DNA from: Mycolicibacterium moriokaense
Lineage (GTDB): Bacteria; Actinomycetota; Actinomycetes; Mycobacteriales; Mycobacteriaceae
Assembly (NCBI RefSeq): GCF_003347205.1
Contig: NZ_QQBJ01000012.1
Coordinates: 124,001 to 188,000 of the forward strand
Direction: 5' to 3'
DNA length: 64,000 nt
Part shown: one piece after another, positions 8,325 to 17,163 of the stretch
Numbering within the stretch: position 1 is the stretch's first letter
How the letters are laid out: the number at the start of each line of letters is the position of its first letter
Position numbers and translations under genes: made by a program
Notes under the pieces: model-generated
The model's database searches: none
Told to the model about the DNA's origin: nothing
What the model saw: only the letters and a program-made list of their open reading frames with translations

Positions 8325-8948
8325 TCAGGCCATCTCGGGCACACGCAGGTGTGCGAGTGCCAGCTCGAAGTCGCACTCCTCGAGCACCTCTGCGCCTGCT
8401 TCCTGGATGCCCGTATTCCGGATCCGGTCCAGATGTTCCTTGTTCTGCGCCATCGCATCGGCGCTGTCCATGGTCGTCGCGGCGACGCCACGGCCGGAGG
8501 CCCGGTCGACGAGCAGGCTGGCACTGCAGAAGCCGTCCAGCTCCTCAAGGGCGGGCAGGATCGTCATCTTGTAGAAGTCGATGCCCTGGTCGATCTGATC
8601 TGGGGCGACTTTGACCCAACTGGCTCGGACACAGGAACCCTCACCGGCGCGGTGTTCGCGGTGCATCGCGGCGATCTCCCATTCCTCGACTTGGGCGTCA
8701 CCACCACCGAAAAGCTCCGCGGCGCGGTCGCGAATCGGCCGAATGGTCTCCATGCTCGCCCGCATCGCTTCGTCGGAATCCCAGGAACTGGTGGCAATGC
8801 AGCGGCCAGACGTGCGGTCGACCAGCAAGGACATGCCGATGCACCCGGGAATACCCTCGAGCGCGGGCATCACGGTATCGCGCATGTGGGCAATACCAGC
8901 GTCCATGGAGGAGGGCTGCGCCTGGATTGTGGTGCTTCGTGCGTACAT
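8325..8948 (-). CDS. Tandem ABM-like (dimeric alpha/beta barrel) protein
   Basis: 207 residues from the ATG at 8948, with GGAGG close upstream. The protein is an internal duplication: residues ~15-60 ([35 protein letters not shown]) are repeated at ~115-165 ([35 protein letters not shown]). Each half matches the antibiotic-biosynthesis-monooxygenase/ferredoxin-like barrel, which normally works as a dimer, so the tandem form probably builds a complete barrel in one chain. No cofactor residues allow an enzymatic assignment. An in-frame extension to 9113 has no ribosome site and poor composition. It converges on the Mut7-C gene. Confidence 0.75.
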   Translation of the reverse strand: MYARSTTIQAQPSSMDAGIAHMRDTVMPALEGIPGCIGMSLLVDRTSGRCIATSSWDSDEAMRASMETIRPIRDRAAELFGGGDAQVEEWEIAAMHREHRAGEGSCVRASWVKVAPDQIDQGIDFYKMTILPALEELDGFCSASLLVDRASGRGVAATTMDSADAMAQNKEHLDRIRNTGIQEAGAEVLEECDFELALAHLRVPEMA

Positions 8949-9419
8949 TTTCTGCCTCCGTTGTGTCTGGGGCAGCGTCTCGACGGCGCCGCCGGACCAC
9001 TTCATCGTCCTCCCGCGGGCAAGGCGTGGCAATGGGTGGGGGCTGTCAGGAAGATGGCAACCGGATTCGCTGGAAACCGCAGCGCGCCCGAACAATACGT
9101 GCTCAGTAATCAAGGCGGACTAATCAGTTTTGCGGGCAGGTGACGCGGTCGGCGAACCCGAGTTGAATTCACGCGCAAGTGTCCATCGACGAAGCAACTC
9201 TCGGATCGACGGCGATGTCGGGTGACGGTGCGGCCGGCGCGGGTCCGATCGTGATCGTCGGCGCGGCAGGCGTTCTCCCTTCGGGACAGTACCGAGCATC
9301 CGCCGGGATGTCGCGACCGATTCCGGTCAGCGGTCGGCGCCGGGGCGCCATGTGCGCCGGCGTTCCACTCGGCGGGAACGCGAGTGTCCAGGGCGAGTCC
9401 CCGGCGTACGGTATCCGAC
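8949..9419. other. Intergenic stretch, no gene supported
   Basis: About 470 bp between the divergent ABM-like gene and the broken NTF2-fold gene. Open frames on both strands (for example plus 9179-9430) are Ala/Gly/Arg-rich with no recognisable motif or ribosome-binding site. It presumably carries the promoters of both flanking genes; no clear boxes were identified. Confidence 0.5.
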
Positions 9420-9841
9420 GTGACCGATAGCGGCACCGATCTGGTGAGCACTCTTCTTGCGACAGAACAACAAACGGTGATCGACACGGCCGCACTCGTC
9501 GACCGTTACCTCGTTCGGGTGGCCGGGGGCAGGCGGTTTCGGTGGCCGCCCTGTTCGCCGACGATGCCACGCTGGAGGACCCGGTCGGCTGCGGAACCGT
9601 CCACGTCGGGCGGCAGGCCATCACCGAGTTCTACCGGGCGATGGACGGTGCCGAGCTCAGTACCGAACTGCTCGAGATCCGGGTGGGCGGGCTCGAGGCG
9701 GTGTTCTCTTTCGTCATCACAATGGGTTCGGGTGATGCGCGGGTGACCGTCCGCCCGATGGAGGTGATGATCTTCAACCGCCACGGCGAGATCGTCTCGA
9801 TGAAGGCCTACTGGTCACGCGCGGACGTTACCGAGGGCTAG
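9420..9841 (+). pseudogene. Frameshifted NTF2-fold protein, steroid delta-isomerase-like
   Basis: From the GTG at 9420 one frame reads about 39 codons ending VDRYLVRVAGG; the sense then continues one frame away as QAVSVAALFADDATLEDPVG and runs to the stop at 9841. The two parts join perfectly if the run of five G near 9525-9530 originally had six. The C-terminal part has the ketosteroid-isomerase/SnoaL pattern: AALFADDATLEDPVG, then GRQAITEFYRAMDG and a final VSMKAYW strand. An intact protein of about 140 aa would fit the family. It may be a true mutation or a homopolymer sequencing error. A KstD-like fragment next door supports a steroid link. Confidence 0.7.
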
Positions 9842-9846
9842 TCGGA

Positions 9847-10080
9847 TCAGCGTGTTGCGGTTGCCGCGAGCAGGCTCGCGGCCTCGCGCGCCGCGGCCTG
9901 CCCGGGCTTCGGCCCGAGAAGACACGATCGGCCAGCGACAGACCACTCACGTAAGAGTGCGAGCACACGCCCACCGCTGTTCGGCCGGCCGCATACAGAC
10001 CGGCACGGGTTGGCCTACTTCTGACAGGACTCCCGGTCGCCGGCTGAATCTGCAACCTGCCCAGAGTGAGTCCAGGCACG
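9847..10080 (-). pseudogene. C-terminal remnant of a KstD-like FAD dehydrogenase
   Basis: On the minus strand one frame reads VPGLTLGRLQIQPATG and then GLYAAGRTAVGVCSHSYVSG, the conserved C-terminal FAD-binding block of 3-ketosteroid-dehydrogenase / fumarate-reductase-type flavoproteins. After ADRVFSGR the sense shifts by one base and continues PGQAAAREAASLLAATATR to a TGA at 9847-9849. Only about 75 codons of a protein normally over 500 aa remain, with at least one frameshift and no start. The N-terminal part is absent: the next DNA is the unrelated CrtI-like gene. It is a decayed or deletion-truncated gene rather than a functional ORF. Confidence 0.7.
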
Positions 10081-10084
10081 GGGG

Positions 10085-11647
10085 TCAGCCGAGGTCGTCG
10101 AGCACCTGGTACCCGGCGTTGTAGCCGGGGATGAAGGTGATGCCGGGGCCGCCATGGCAGCCGGCGCCGCCGAGGTAGAGCCCGTCGATGCCGATCGGTA
10201 GGTCGCGGAAGCCCTTGGGGCCGGGTCGGTTCGGGCCCATCAGGTCGGGGTGCAGCAGGCCGTGGCAGAAGTCGCCGGCGGGGGCGCCGAACATGGTGTT
10301 CATGTGATAGGGCGCGAAGGTGATGTGGCGGATCTGGATGTCTTTGAAGTTGGGGGCGTAGCGGCTGATCTTGTCGACGACGCGGTCGGCCATCTCGTTT
10401 TTGAGGTGCCCGTGTTGGTCGCGGGGTGTTTCGACGGGGAAGGCGTAGGCGTAGGCGCTGGCGGCGTGCATGCCGGGCGGGGCCATGGCGGTGTCGTGTA
10501 CCGACGGGATCTGCATGCCGAGCGACGGGTTGTCGGGGACGATGCCGCGGCAGGCGTTTTCCCATTGCCGTTGCTGTTCTTCGGGGGAGCCGAATATGCC
10601 AATGGACGGCTGCATGCCGGGCTCGTTGAGGAACTCGTAGGGTGGCGCGAATTCGGGCAGCCCGTCGAGCGCGAAGTGCATTTGCACGAACGAGGCGCGG
10701 TGGTCACGGCCCTGAAGTCGTTCGAGTAGTTGGCCCGAGACGTGATCGGCGCCAACGAGTTCGGCCAGCGTGGTGTCGGGGGAGAGGTTCGAGATGACGA
10801 CGGGGGCCGTGATGGTCTCGCCGTGGTTGGTGCGCACGCCGGTGACTTGTTCGTTGTCGACAAGAATCTGCTCAACCTTGGTGCGGTAGCGGATCTCGCC
10901 ACCGCGGCTCTCGAACATCTCGCGCAGGTGTTCGGTCAGAGCCCCAATGCCGCCTTCCAGTTTGGTCATCATCTGCCCGCCCTCTTCGGGGACGGCGAGG
11001 GCGAAGGCGAGGCAGGTGGCGCTGCCGGGGGTGTAGGGGCCGCGGTAGGTCGAGTTGATGGCGAGGAAGGCGAGCATGCCGCGCATGACGGAGTGCTTCT
11101 TCTTGTCGGGCAGGTAGCGGTCGATGACGTCCATCGCGGAGCCGAAGAGGGTTTCGTGGATGGCGCGGCGTTCGGCTTCGTTAGCGGCGCACGCGTACAT
11201 CTCGTCGATGGTCTTGGGTGGTTGGCGGACGTCGAAGCGGCCCAATGCCTTTGCGGGGCCTTGGCTCCAGGCGATGAGTTCTGCCATGCCGGTGACGGCG
11301 TCCATGCCGTGCTTTTCGGCGAGGTGGGTCATGAGTTCCATGGGGTCGCGGTAGAAGATCATGGCTTCTTCGCCGGCCTCGCCGATGTTGACGCTCATGA
11401 CGTCGGCGTCGACGGTGGGCAGCGTGTCGAGGCCGAGGTCCTTGGTGATCTCGCTGGGGGTGGGGAACTGCACGGACCCGGCGATCTCGTATTTGAAGCC
11501 GTCGATGAGTTCGACGGTGGCGGCCATGCCGCCGGCGTAGGTGTTGGCCTCGAGGATCAGGGTCTTGAGGCCGGCGCGTTGAAGGATGGCGGCGGCGGTG
11601 AGCCCGTTATGTCCGGCGCCGACGACGATGGCGTCATATTCGGTCAT
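10085..11647 (-). CDS. CrtI/phytoene-desaturase-like FAD oxidoreductase
   Basis: 520 residues from the ATG at 11647. The N-terminal dinucleotide motif DAIVVGAGHNGLTAAAILQR is followed by ILEANTYAGG, the standard phytoene desaturase/CrtISO/PDPOX opening. The C-terminal FAD block GIDGLYLGGAGCHGGPGITF (about 480-499) closes the fold. The family desaturates or isomerises polyenes and also includes less specific amino-oxidase-like flavoproteins. No other carotenoid gene is nearby, so the substrate is open. The start codon is 8 bp downstream of a TATTCT box and may be leaderless, with TetR-type operators just upstream, so it is very probably repressed by the divergent TetR gene. Confidence 0.85.
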   Translation of the reverse strand: MTEYDAIVVGAGHNGLTAAAILQRAGLKTLILEANTYAGGMAATVELIDGFKYEIAGSVQFPTPSEITKDLGLDTLPTVDADVMSVNIGEAGEEAMIFYRDPMELMTHLAEKHGMDAVTGMAELIAWSQGPAKALGRFDVRQPPKTIDEMYACAANEAERRAIHETLFGSAMDVIDRYLPDKKKHSVMRGMLAFLAINSTYRGPYTPGSATCLAFALAVPEEGGQMMTKLEGGIGALTEHLREMFESRGGEIRYRTKVEQILVDNEQVTGVRTNHGETITAPVVISNLSPDTTLAELVGADHVSGQLLERLQGRDHRASFVQMHFALDGLPEFAPPYEFLNEPGMQPSIGIFGSPEEQQRQWENACRGIVPDNPSLGMQIPSVHDTAMAPPGMHAASAYAYAFPVETPRDQHGHLKNEMADRVVDKISRYAPNFKDIQIRHITFAPYHMNTMFGAPAGDFCHGLLHPDLMGPNRPGPKGFRDLPIGIDGLYLGGAGCHGGPGITFIPGYNAGYQVLDDLG

Positions 11648-11655
11648 GGTTCGGA

Positions 11656-11694
11656 AGAATAGGTCAGTACTGACGTAATTGTGTCGGTTCTGAC
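11656..11694. promoter_or_regulatory. Twin TetR-type operators and leaderless promoter
   Basis: GTCAGTACTGAC (11663-11674) is a perfect 12-bp palindrome; GTCGGTTCTGAC (11683-11694) repeats it with two central/left changes exactly 20 bp on, about two helical turns. The minus-strand TATTCT (11661-11656) lies between the first operator and the oxidoreductase ATG at 11647, giving a leaderless start. The arrangement suggests cooperative repressor dimers covering both divergent promoters. Confidence 0.65.
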
Positions 11695-11721
11695 AAGAAT
11701 GTGGGATAGGCTCGGCGGACT

Positions 11722-12321
11722 ATGGCGGCACCCGTCAATCTGCATCAGCAGCGAAGCCAGGCGACGAAGGAGTCGCTGCGGCGGGTGGCTCTGGAGCGGT
11801 TCAAAAGGGACGGGTTCGCGAATGTCACGGTGACGGAACTGGCCGCGGAGGCCGGGGTGACGGAGCGGACGTTCTTCCGTCACTTCCCGACGAAGGAAGC
11901 GGTGCTGTTCGAGGATTACGAGACGCAGCTCGACTGGCTTGCGGAGGCGCTGGCGAAGCGGCCGGCGTCGGAGAACTTGTTCGACGCGGTGCTGGCGAGC
12001 GTCATGAGCTTCCCGCACGACGTGGAGGTGGTGCGGCAGGCGGCGCTGTTGCGGGCAGAGCTGATCGGAGGCGAGAAAGCGGCGGGTCACCTGAGGGTGG
12101 TGCAGGCCTCTTTTGCGGAGGTAATCACTGATTTTGTGCGATCGCGCTACGCCGATTTGTCTGACGTCGACCTTGCCGCAGAAGTAGCGGGCCCGGCGCT
12201 GGCCGCGGCGCTTGTCGCAGCGGTGGAGCACTGGGGCGCGCGAGGGTGCATGGGTGACCTCGGTGAAATCGTCGCTGCCAGTGTGGGATTGACTCGCTCA
12301 GGATTCGCACCGCTGCAGTGA
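11722..12321 (+). CDS. TetR-family transcriptional regulator
   Basis: 199 residues. Residues 15-65 are the TetR DNA-binding domain: TKESLRRVALERFKRDGFAN, then VTELAAEAGVTERTFFRHFP, with the canonical T-x-R-T-F-F-R-H-F recognition helix, and KEAVLFEDYE starting the core. The C-terminal helices form the ligand pocket; the ligand is unknown. It diverges from the CrtI-like oxidoreductase across 74 bp that contain two near-identical palindromes, so it most likely represses that gene and itself. A possible TAGGCT -10 lies about 10 bp before the ATG. Confidence 0.9.
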   Translation: MAAPVNLHQQRSQATKESLRRVALERFKRDGFANVTVTELAAEAGVTERTFFRHFPTKEAVLFEDYETQLDWLAEALAKRPASENLFDAVLASVMSFPHDVEVVRQAALLRAELIGGEKAAGHLRVVQASFAEVITDFVRSRYADLSDVDLAAEVAGPALAAALVAAVEHWGARGCMGDLGEIVAASVGLTRSGFAPLQ

Positions 12322-12325
12322 CGCA

Positions 12326-12640
12326 TCGCGTCGCGGATGCGGTCGAGGTTCTGCACTAGGGTGACGCGGGCGGAGTCGACCTCGTCGTCGGCCCAGTAGT
12401 AGCGCAGCCGGTCGCTGTAGTCGTAGCGGAGCGCCACGCGCTGGGTGAGCGGGTGGTCGTCGTAGTTCTCCTAGTAGCCGGGATTGACGATATGCGGCGT
12501 TCGACGACATCGATGAGGTTGGGTCGGGCGGGCCTTGGTAGGACTTCGTTTTTCGATGTGGGCGAGCGCGAAGACGGCTTCGCGCTCGCGAAAGTCAAGC
12601 CGGGCCCGACCACGGCAGGCCTTTGGATCGGCTGGTAGCC
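12326..12640 (-). pseudogene. gatZ: 3' fragment of a gatZ/kbaZ-like gene
   Basis: Minus-strand frames here read, in order, VVGPGLTFA; then one frame away REREAVFALAHIE; then PNLIDVVERR; then, after an in-frame TAG, ENYDDHPLTQRVALRYDYSD followed by RLRYYWADDEVDSARVTLVQ. This order and spacing match the C-terminal third of the non-catalytic subunit of tagatose-bisphosphate aldolase (VGPALTFALREAL... YSYSDRVRYYW in E. coli GatZ, from memory). At least two frameshifts and one stop make it non-functional. Nothing of the N-terminal two thirds is present. The homology stops within about 15 bp of the first defence gene, so the fragment probably marks where the island joined the chromosome. Confidence 0.7.
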
Positions 12641-12652
12641 CGCCGCGGGTGT

Positions 12653-14923
12653 CTAGCCCCAATGCTGTTCGCGGTACTCAAGCATGTCGTCGCCGTGGAG
12701 CTGCTTCGTCGAGTTTCCTGTTCGGACCCAAAATTCCTCGACGCTGCTACCCGAGTTCTTGGGTGGCTTGGCAAACACGGGCTTTCCAGACGCGGCGACC
12801 GATATAACGCAGATATTTTGCCCCGCGAAAGTTTCAAACCGAATCCTGACTGTCATCGCCGTTGCCGCGGAGAGACTGTTGTCGAGTAGTTGGCGCAAGA
12901 AGAGTTCGTAGCCGTCCGCATTACTCTTGCTGCTCAGCGTCTTAAAGTCGTTTTCGAGACCGAGTGCTCTACCATCGTCATCGACCCCGATCAGGAGGGT
13001 CCCGCCCTCGGCATTTAAAAAGCCGCAGACGGTCTTAACGATCACTTGCTCCAACTTCGGATCGTGTTGCTGCGTATAGAGGTTGAAGCGGGCAGTCGAC
13101 TTGAACTCGGTCGTCTGCGATTCGCCGGCTGCGATTAGATCGTCGATGGTTGCTTCCTTCGGCGCTTTCGCCGAGCCCCATAAGGTGGCGAAGCCTTCGC
13201 GTACGACCTTAGCGATCAAAACACGCCTGCGTTCCAAAAATGTCGGGTAGTCGAGTTGCTCCCAACCGATTGGAAGCGCATGCAGGTGGACCTGACGTCT
13301 TAAGGTATCGGCGTGCACTTGTGCAGACATCGTCTGCCAGTACTCGTGAGGTGCACTACTGCTGATTGACGCGTTTTCAGCCCAATCCAGGAACGCCATG
13401 TTGGCGATTGCGTTGACCTGACGCGTTCCGGTCACGCCGAGGGTGGCCAGGTACTTCTTCGGGAAGAGGTGGTGTCGTTCCATCGATCGGGGCGCGGTGG
13501 TAGACGGATCGAGGAGATGCGAGACCTTGATCTCGCTGAATAATACGTCGGCGTCCAGAAGGTTCAATGCGGCGAGGTACGCGAACAATGCGGGCGAACG
13601 AGGAGACGAGTTGTCGAGCTTGTTTGGCAGCGAGATTTCCCAAAAATCGTTGGTAAAGTTAGCCGTTACGATGCGATCCAGTTCGGCCGCGAATGCCTGG
13701 CCGTCGCCTTTCGGCAAGTCGGCGATGCGGCCGAGGTCCGACTCCAACTGAGACTCAGGGGAATTGGTGTATCGCCCGGTGGTATGCGCCATGAAAAACC
13801 ATCGACTGATTACCGGCCGCAACGAGTTGTAGTCGAGGTTGAAGTCAAATCGACCGATGAGCCAGAATGCATAACCAAAGAGAAGCGCATTCTGAGAAGT
13901 GATCATGCGGTTGCTCCGGAAGCCGGCTGCATAGATACATTTCAAGAACTCGTGCCAGTTCGTCAGATCGAGGGCGCGTTGCTGAGCTTCCGATAGTGCC
14001 TGGAATTGTGCTTCGCGGCGTTCTGCGCTGACGACGCCCGTTTCAAGATCTTTACCGCGAAGAATGTTATATACGTACTGGAGCCGCGCGCGCCGAAACG
14101 CCAATGCCACTCCCGCCCTGAGCATTTGGTCGGGGCTCGGCTCGATGTAGGGATTGCGCGGGCTTGGTCCGACGACCGATGGATCAACGGCAGCTCGGCT
14201 AAAGGCCTCTAGCTCCCGCCGCCCCTTCTCCCAGTGGACCGACATCAAGGTCAGGATGAAGTCGGCTTGATTGAGTTTCACCCCCTCTGAGTTGATCCGT
14301 ACGAAGATCTCGGCGACCTGCTCTTCGTCTGCAGTCTTGTCGAGCTCGATCACTTGAAATCGAAATGCATCGAGATCGTGTACCCGGTTCAGGCGATCTT
14401 CGAGTTGATCTTCCTCGGCCTGCGGAAGTCCTGCCCCGCGAACCTCGCCTAGCCGCTTCAAGAACTGCCGAACCGTCGGCCGCCACCCATCCGTCCAAAG
14501 CGCAGTGATATCGGGAATGAACTCAGGATCACGCTCAATCGCGGCGTCTGTGACCTCGAACATTTCATCTGCAGGTCGAAAGGCGATCCGGATCCTCCGC
14601 TGTTCAAATTTCTTGGTAAGCACTTGCTGCCCAGTGAGGACAGCGTAGAGCGAGGTCAGTCGCTGTTGACCGTCGACGATTAGCAACCGTGGGGAGTCTG
14701 CGTCGCTTTCGCCGATCTTCCGCGTACCTGCGTCGACCCCCGTCTCCCACAACATGATGGTTCCGATCGGATATCCGCGGTACATCGAGTCCAGCAAATC
14801 GCGCGCCTTCGCAGATGACCACACGAACGGTCGCTGGATGTCCGGCAGCGCAATGCGTCCCGCTTTGATGTCGAGTACGAGATGCCCGAGTGTGTAGCCG
14901 GTATCTCGATACAACGTAGCCAT
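12653..14923 (-). CDS. DUF262 / HNH / AlbA_2 (Schlafen-like) fusion, GmrSD-like
   Basis: 756 residues from the ATG at 14923 (GGGGAG eight bases upstream); frames extending to 15094 lack a ribosome site. The N-terminal DUF262 domain has IALPDIQRPFVWS and the hallmark IVDGQQRLTSLYA at about residues 78-90, the ParB/Srx-like NTP-binding site of GmrS. A middle helical region leads to RHHLFPKKYLATLG (about 480), a DUF1524-type HNH nuclease core. The C-terminal ~150 residues are an AlbA_2 domain: ESQTTEFKSTARFN and VCGFLNAEGGTLLIGVDDDG. GmrSD proteins cut modified phage DNA; the extra AlbA_2 domain suggests additional nucleic-acid recognition. It diverges from the restriction endonuclease gene across 283 bp. 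Confidence 0.82.
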   Translation of the reverse strand: MATLYRDTGYTLGHLVLDIKAGRIALPDIQRPFVWSSAKARDLLDSMYRGYPIGTIMLWETGVDAGTRKIGESDADSPRLLIVDGQQRLTSLYAVLTGQQVLTKKFEQRRIRIAFRPADEMFEVTDAAIERDPEFIPDITALWTDGWRPTVRQFLKRLGEVRGAGLPQAEEDQLEDRLNRVHDLDAFRFQVIELDKTADEEQVAEIFVRINSEGVKLNQADFILTLMSVHWEKGRRELEAFSRAAVDPSVVGPSPRNPYIEPSPDQMLRAGVALAFRRARLQYVYNILRGKDLETGVVSAERREAQFQALSEAQQRALDLTNWHEFLKCIYAAGFRSNRMITSQNALLFGYAFWLIGRFDFNLDYNSLRPVISRWFFMAHTTGRYTNSPESQLESDLGRIADLPKGDGQAFAAELDRIVTANFTNDFWEISLPNKLDNSSPRSPALFAYLAALNLLDADVLFSEIKVSHLLDPSTTAPRSMERHHLFPKKYLATLGVTGTRQVNAIANMAFLDWAENASISSSAPHEYWQTMSAQVHADTLRRQVHLHALPIGWEQLDYPTFLERRRVLIAKVVREGFATLWGSAKAPKEATIDDLIAAGESQTTEFKSTARFNLYTQQHDPKLEQVIVKTVCGFLNAEGGTLLIGVDDDGRALGLENDFKTLSSKSNADGYELFLRQLLDNSLSAATAMTVRIRFETFAGQNICVISVAASGKPVFAKPPKNSGSSVEEFWVRTGNSTKQLHGDDMLEYREQHWG

Positions 14924-15206
14924 GAAAGATCTCCCCGGATTTCTCGCCAATCGGCCAGCGGCGACGAAGCTGCCTCCCCTTGCAACGCCGCCCCTGCTCG
15001 GCTGACTGTATCTTCGATCTACGACACCTTTCCACCATCGGGCGAATCCGGTGTCGGTACCTCTGATATCCGCGGCGGCGCTGCAGCTCGCCAAATCGAC
15101 CGCGGACGTCTCTCAAGAAGGTAAGCCTGTCAGCCCGGCGCGACTTGTTGACTGCAGGCGCTAAGTGGCCGCGATGGTCGTTCGGTTGCGGGTTACCGTC
15201 TAATGC

Positions 15207-16010
15207 ATGGCCGACGCTCCAGCCTGGCTCGCGCAATTGCTTGGGTGGAAACCCGCCACCCAGAAAAGTGTCGATCGGTGTACCGCTCTGTTCCGGGAGC
15301 CGATCGCGCCGAACATTGCCGACCTGTCGAGCACGATCAGTTTGCAGCTGGCCGCCCATGCCTACGAGACTCTGGACATTTCGCGCAGTACAGACGCTCC
15401 GACAGAGGAGGCCAGCGGCACCGCGCTTGAGAGGCAGATAGAGAGCGATTTACGTTCTAGTCTGCGGGAGAAGGATCCAGAGCGAAGCTGGTCGGTAACT
15501 CGAAGAGGAACGGCTGCTCGTTACGCTCAGTACACCCATCTAACGCAATTGCAAACTCTCCTCGAGCAGACACCCGTTCTTCGCGCGACGTTCGCCGGCG
15601 ACTATCTGGTCAAGACCGATGTCTACGTCGGTGTAGAGAACGCTGCTACTCCCGATCATTTGCCCTTTCTTCACGCAGCGATCTCGAGTAAGTGGACGAT
15701 TCGGTCGGACCGTGTTCAAAATGTTCGTCACGAGTTCGCGACACTCGTGAGGAATCGGCGCGGCCGGTGTCCTCATCTCGTTCTTGTGACCGCAGAGCCA
15801 CTCCCCACGCGCGTCCTCGCAATAGCGCGTGGGACGGGCGAGATCGATGCGGTTTACCACCTGCTGTACGACGAGATCGACTTGGCGGTATCGGTGTTAT
15901 GCCAGCCCTTGGGACCGTACGAGGAACAACGCGCCGCCTGGACAGAGATGGCCAAGCAGCAGCGAATCAAGCCCTATTCGGAGTTAGTGAACGACCTAAT
16001 TCTTAGCTGA
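15207..16010 (+). CDS. NgoMIV-like type II restriction endonuclease
   Basis: 267 residues. The C-terminal half carries a PD-(D/E)xK-type core: KTDVYVGVEN (about residue 137, metal-binding Asp) followed by AAISSKWTIRSDRVQNVRHE (about 157-176, with the S-x-K catalytic Lys), then PHLVLVTAEPLPTR and ARGTGEIDAVYHLL. This order matches my recollection of NgoMIV, which cuts G^CCGGC as a tetramer; a related specificity is inferred, not proven. The gene converges with its cognate C5-methylase, their 3' ends overlapping by 8 bp, the usual packing of a type II R-M pair. No controller protein gene is visible. Confidence 0.8.
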   Translation: MADAPAWLAQLLGWKPATQKSVDRCTALFREPIAPNIADLSSTISLQLAAHAYETLDISRSTDAPTEEASGTALERQIESDLRSSLREKDPERSWSVTRRGTAARYAQYTHLTQLQTLLEQTPVLRATFAGDYLVKTDVYVGVENAATPDHLPFLHAAISSKWTIRSDRVQNVRHEFATLVRNRRGRCPHLVLVTAEPLPTRVLAIARGTGEIDAVYHLLYDEIDLAVSVLCQPLGPYEEQRAAWTEMAKQQRIKPYSELVNDLILS

Positions 16011-17100
16011 GTGCGCAGCGGATCTGCCGTGCTACCGCTGATGCGAGACCGACCGGCACCGCGTTGCCGATCTGCTTGGCGATCTCCACCTTCGATCCGC
16101 ACCAAGCAAATGACTCTGGAAAATCCTGAAGGCGGGCCGCTTCGAGGTGCGTGATGACGCGGTTCACCCGCTCCGTGGGCGATCGGGCGTCCCATTGTGG
16201 ATGCAGATACTGCCCCTTCTCGGGCTTGAAGAACTCAGTGCGAATTGTCAACGATGGGGCGTCCCACCGCATTCGTCCCATGACGTCAGTGGTCCCGGTC
16301 GGCTTATTCCGCCAGCAGTCGGGAAGCAGTTCGTCCGGGAGGTCGAACCGCCCCCCGCCCGGCGGGATGCAGTCGTAGCGAAGCAGTGATAGCTCGCGCG
16401 GATTACGACCGAAGTGAAGGTCGAGCCATTTGAACTGGCCTGGCACCACCTCGCCAAAGAACGTAGCCGTGGCCTCCGGCAGAGACGTCGTCGTCGGCCG
16501 TTCAGGCAGTCTGCCAATCCGCTCTCGCACTGTCACCCACGGCTTGAGATCACCTTTCGGAGCCTTCGCGTGGGTCGCGGCCGGTAGATTGATTGGGCCC
16601 ACCCGCGACCCGATAACGATGGTCCGGGGCCGCCGCTGCGCGACTCCGTAGTCAGCTGCGAGGAGGACTCCGTGCGTCAGCTTGTAGCCGCTGAGCATTC
16701 CGCCGTCCGCCTCGTCGAGCAGCAGCTGGAACTCCGCGCTGCGCCTGAACCGGTCAACGTTCTCGATCACGAACACCTTTGGGTTAGCGCGTTCGACGAC
16801 CTCCAGGTAGCGTTTCCAGAGCTTGTTTCGAGGGTCGTCGACGTCTTTGCTGCCGAGATTAGAGAAGCCCTGGCACGGCGGCCCGCCGATGACCACATCC
16901 GCGTTCGGAATGTCTCCTTTCAGCGCGTCGTCGATGTCACCCCAGAACGTGTGTTTTTCGCCGAAATTCGCGGCGTAGGTCGCCGCCGCGTGAAGGTTCC
17001 ACTCCACTGAAAGCACCGGAACGAACCCGTGTGGTTTGAAGCCCGCCGTCATACCCCCGCAACCTGCGAAGAGGTCGATCATCTTCAGGGGCTTCTTCAC
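16003..17100 (-). CDS. C5-cytosine DNA methyltransferase
   Basis: 365 residues from a GTG at 17100; an ATG at 17082, just before IDLFAG, is an alternative. Motifs are in the standard order: I MIDLFAGCGGMTAGF, IV GGPPCQGFSNLG with the catalytic Cys, VI ENVDRF, VIII QRRPRTIVIGSR, a target-recognition segment between about residues 190 and 285, IX RERIGRLPE upstream of it, and X EIAKQIGNAVPVGLA at the end. It protects the site cut by the convergent endonuclease (predicted GCCGGC or similar) and diverges from the Vsr gene 63 bp away. Confidence 0.92.
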   Translation of the reverse strand: MKKPLKMIDLFAGCGGMTAGFKPHGFVPVLSVEWNLHAAATYAANFGEKHTFWGDIDDALKGDIPNADVVIGGPPCQGFSNLGSKDVDDPRNKLWKRYLEVVERANPKVFVIENVDRFRRSAEFQLLLDEADGGMLSGYKLTHGVLLAADYGVAQRRPRTIVIGSRVGPINLPAATHAKAPKGDLKPWVTVRERIGRLPERPTTTSLPEATATFFGEVVPGQFKWLDLHFGRNPRELSLLRYDCIPPGGGRFDLPDELLPDCWRNKPTGTTDVMGRMRWDAPSLTIRTEFFKPEKGQYLHPQWDARSPTERVNRVITHLEAARLQDFPESFAWCGSKVEIAKQIGNAVPVGLASAVARQIRCALS

Positions 17101-17163
17101 GAGGTCATGCTATTCATTCGCACCGACAAGACCCGGTCGGCGCGCCGTTTCTAAGCTCTGACT

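Noticed and set aside
9828-10565. 245-aa minus-strand frame over the oxidoreductase end
   Set aside because: Mostly a shadow of the CrtI-like gene in another frame; only its last part carries real similarity, listed as the KstD-like remnant.
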